Shown piece after piece: positions 5,990 through 6,085 of a DNA stretch of 6,085 nucleotides. The notes below the pieces were generated by a model that saw only the letters and a program-made list of their open reading frames with translations, was not told the origin of the DNA and made no database searches. A program made the translations under genes and the position numbers. The DNA is from Clostridia bacterium. GTDB lineage: Bacteria > Bacillota > Clostridia > TANB77 > CAG-508. The stretch covers positions 1 to 6,085 of the forward strand of contig CAADYC010000016.1 of assembly GCA_900753165.1 (NCBI GenBank). The letters run 5' to 3'. Each line of letters starts with the position of its first letter. Positions within the stretch are counted from its first letter, which is position 1.

Positions 5990-6085
5990 TTAAAATACCT
6001 TAGAGATATAGTTTTCATATTTTTCTCGGCTTTCCTTCATACTGTTAACAAATTCTATAGTAAATACTCTAACAAACCCCGAAAA
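5990..6085 (-). CDS. C-terminal end of an unidentified protein (partial)
   Basis: The minus strand is open from the window edge through 31 codons to a TAA at 5990-5992, while its other two frames close within 30 bases. The peptide ends ...SMKESREKYENYISKVF, a charged helical tail of coding-like composition. I do not recognise the family. Although it sits beside a possible att site, it lacks the Tyr nucleophile context expected near the end of a tyrosine recombinase, so I do not call it an integrase. No terminator hairpin follows its stop. A 31-codon open frame can arise by chance in AT-rich DNA, though less easily with this composition. Confidence 0.5.
   Translation of the reverse strand, partial: FSGFVRVFTIEFVNSMKESREKYENYISKVF

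Noticed and set aside
5990..6085. Right-edge partial gene considered as the integrase of an element using the guaA-like site
   Set aside because: No catalytic motif of a tyrosine or serine recombinase is visible in the 31 residues; proximity alone is not enough.

Overview
The window is AT-rich DNA with Shine-Dalgarno sites (AAGGAGG, AGAGGA, AAAGGA), sigma-A-like promoters and hairpin-plus-T-tract terminators. Tryptophan is encoded by TGG, and every frame closes with ordinary stops, including one TGA, so nothing suggests a recoded genetic code. Together with the gene families present, this points to a low-GC Bacillota, most likely a gut-type member of the Clostridia. That assignment is inference; no taxonomic marker gene is present.

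Layout, left to right. (1) Positions 3-164 hold the last 53 codons of a plus-strand gene, possibly the C-terminal TOBE-like part of an ABC-transporter ATPase, closed by a clear terminator at 174-206. (2) A promoter whose -35 lies in that terminator's T-rich tail drives a complete FAD-dependent dehydrogenase of the COG2509 type (262-1854). (3) This gene runs head-on into a minus-strand group I cysteine desulfurase (1851-2978); the two stop codons overlap in the four bases TTAA. (4) Upstream of the desulfurase lies a 102-bp gap in which a perfect 12-bp inverted repeat brackets the putative -10 box. (5) Then comes a patatin-like phospholipase (3081-3941, minus). (6) A 217-bp gap holds the phospholipase promoter and the terminator of the next gene. 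(7) A membrane-anchored WG-repeat protein (4159-5877, minus) has its own near-consensus promoter. (8) At the right edge, the plus strand carries a short sequence reading TIEWE-stop, identical to the usual C-terminus of GMP synthase (guaA), and beside it the last 31 codons of an unidentified minus-strand gene (5990-6085).

The genes do not form an obvious pathway. The phospholipase and desulfurase could share a transcript because no terminator separates them, but each has its own ribosome binding site and a candidate promoter. The WG-repeat gene looks monocistronic. No CRISPR array, rRNA, tRNA, insertion sequence or recognisable defence operon is visible. The two points most worth checking are the guaA-end-like sequence, since the 3' end of guaA is a known integration hotspot, and the dyad around the desulfurase promoter.
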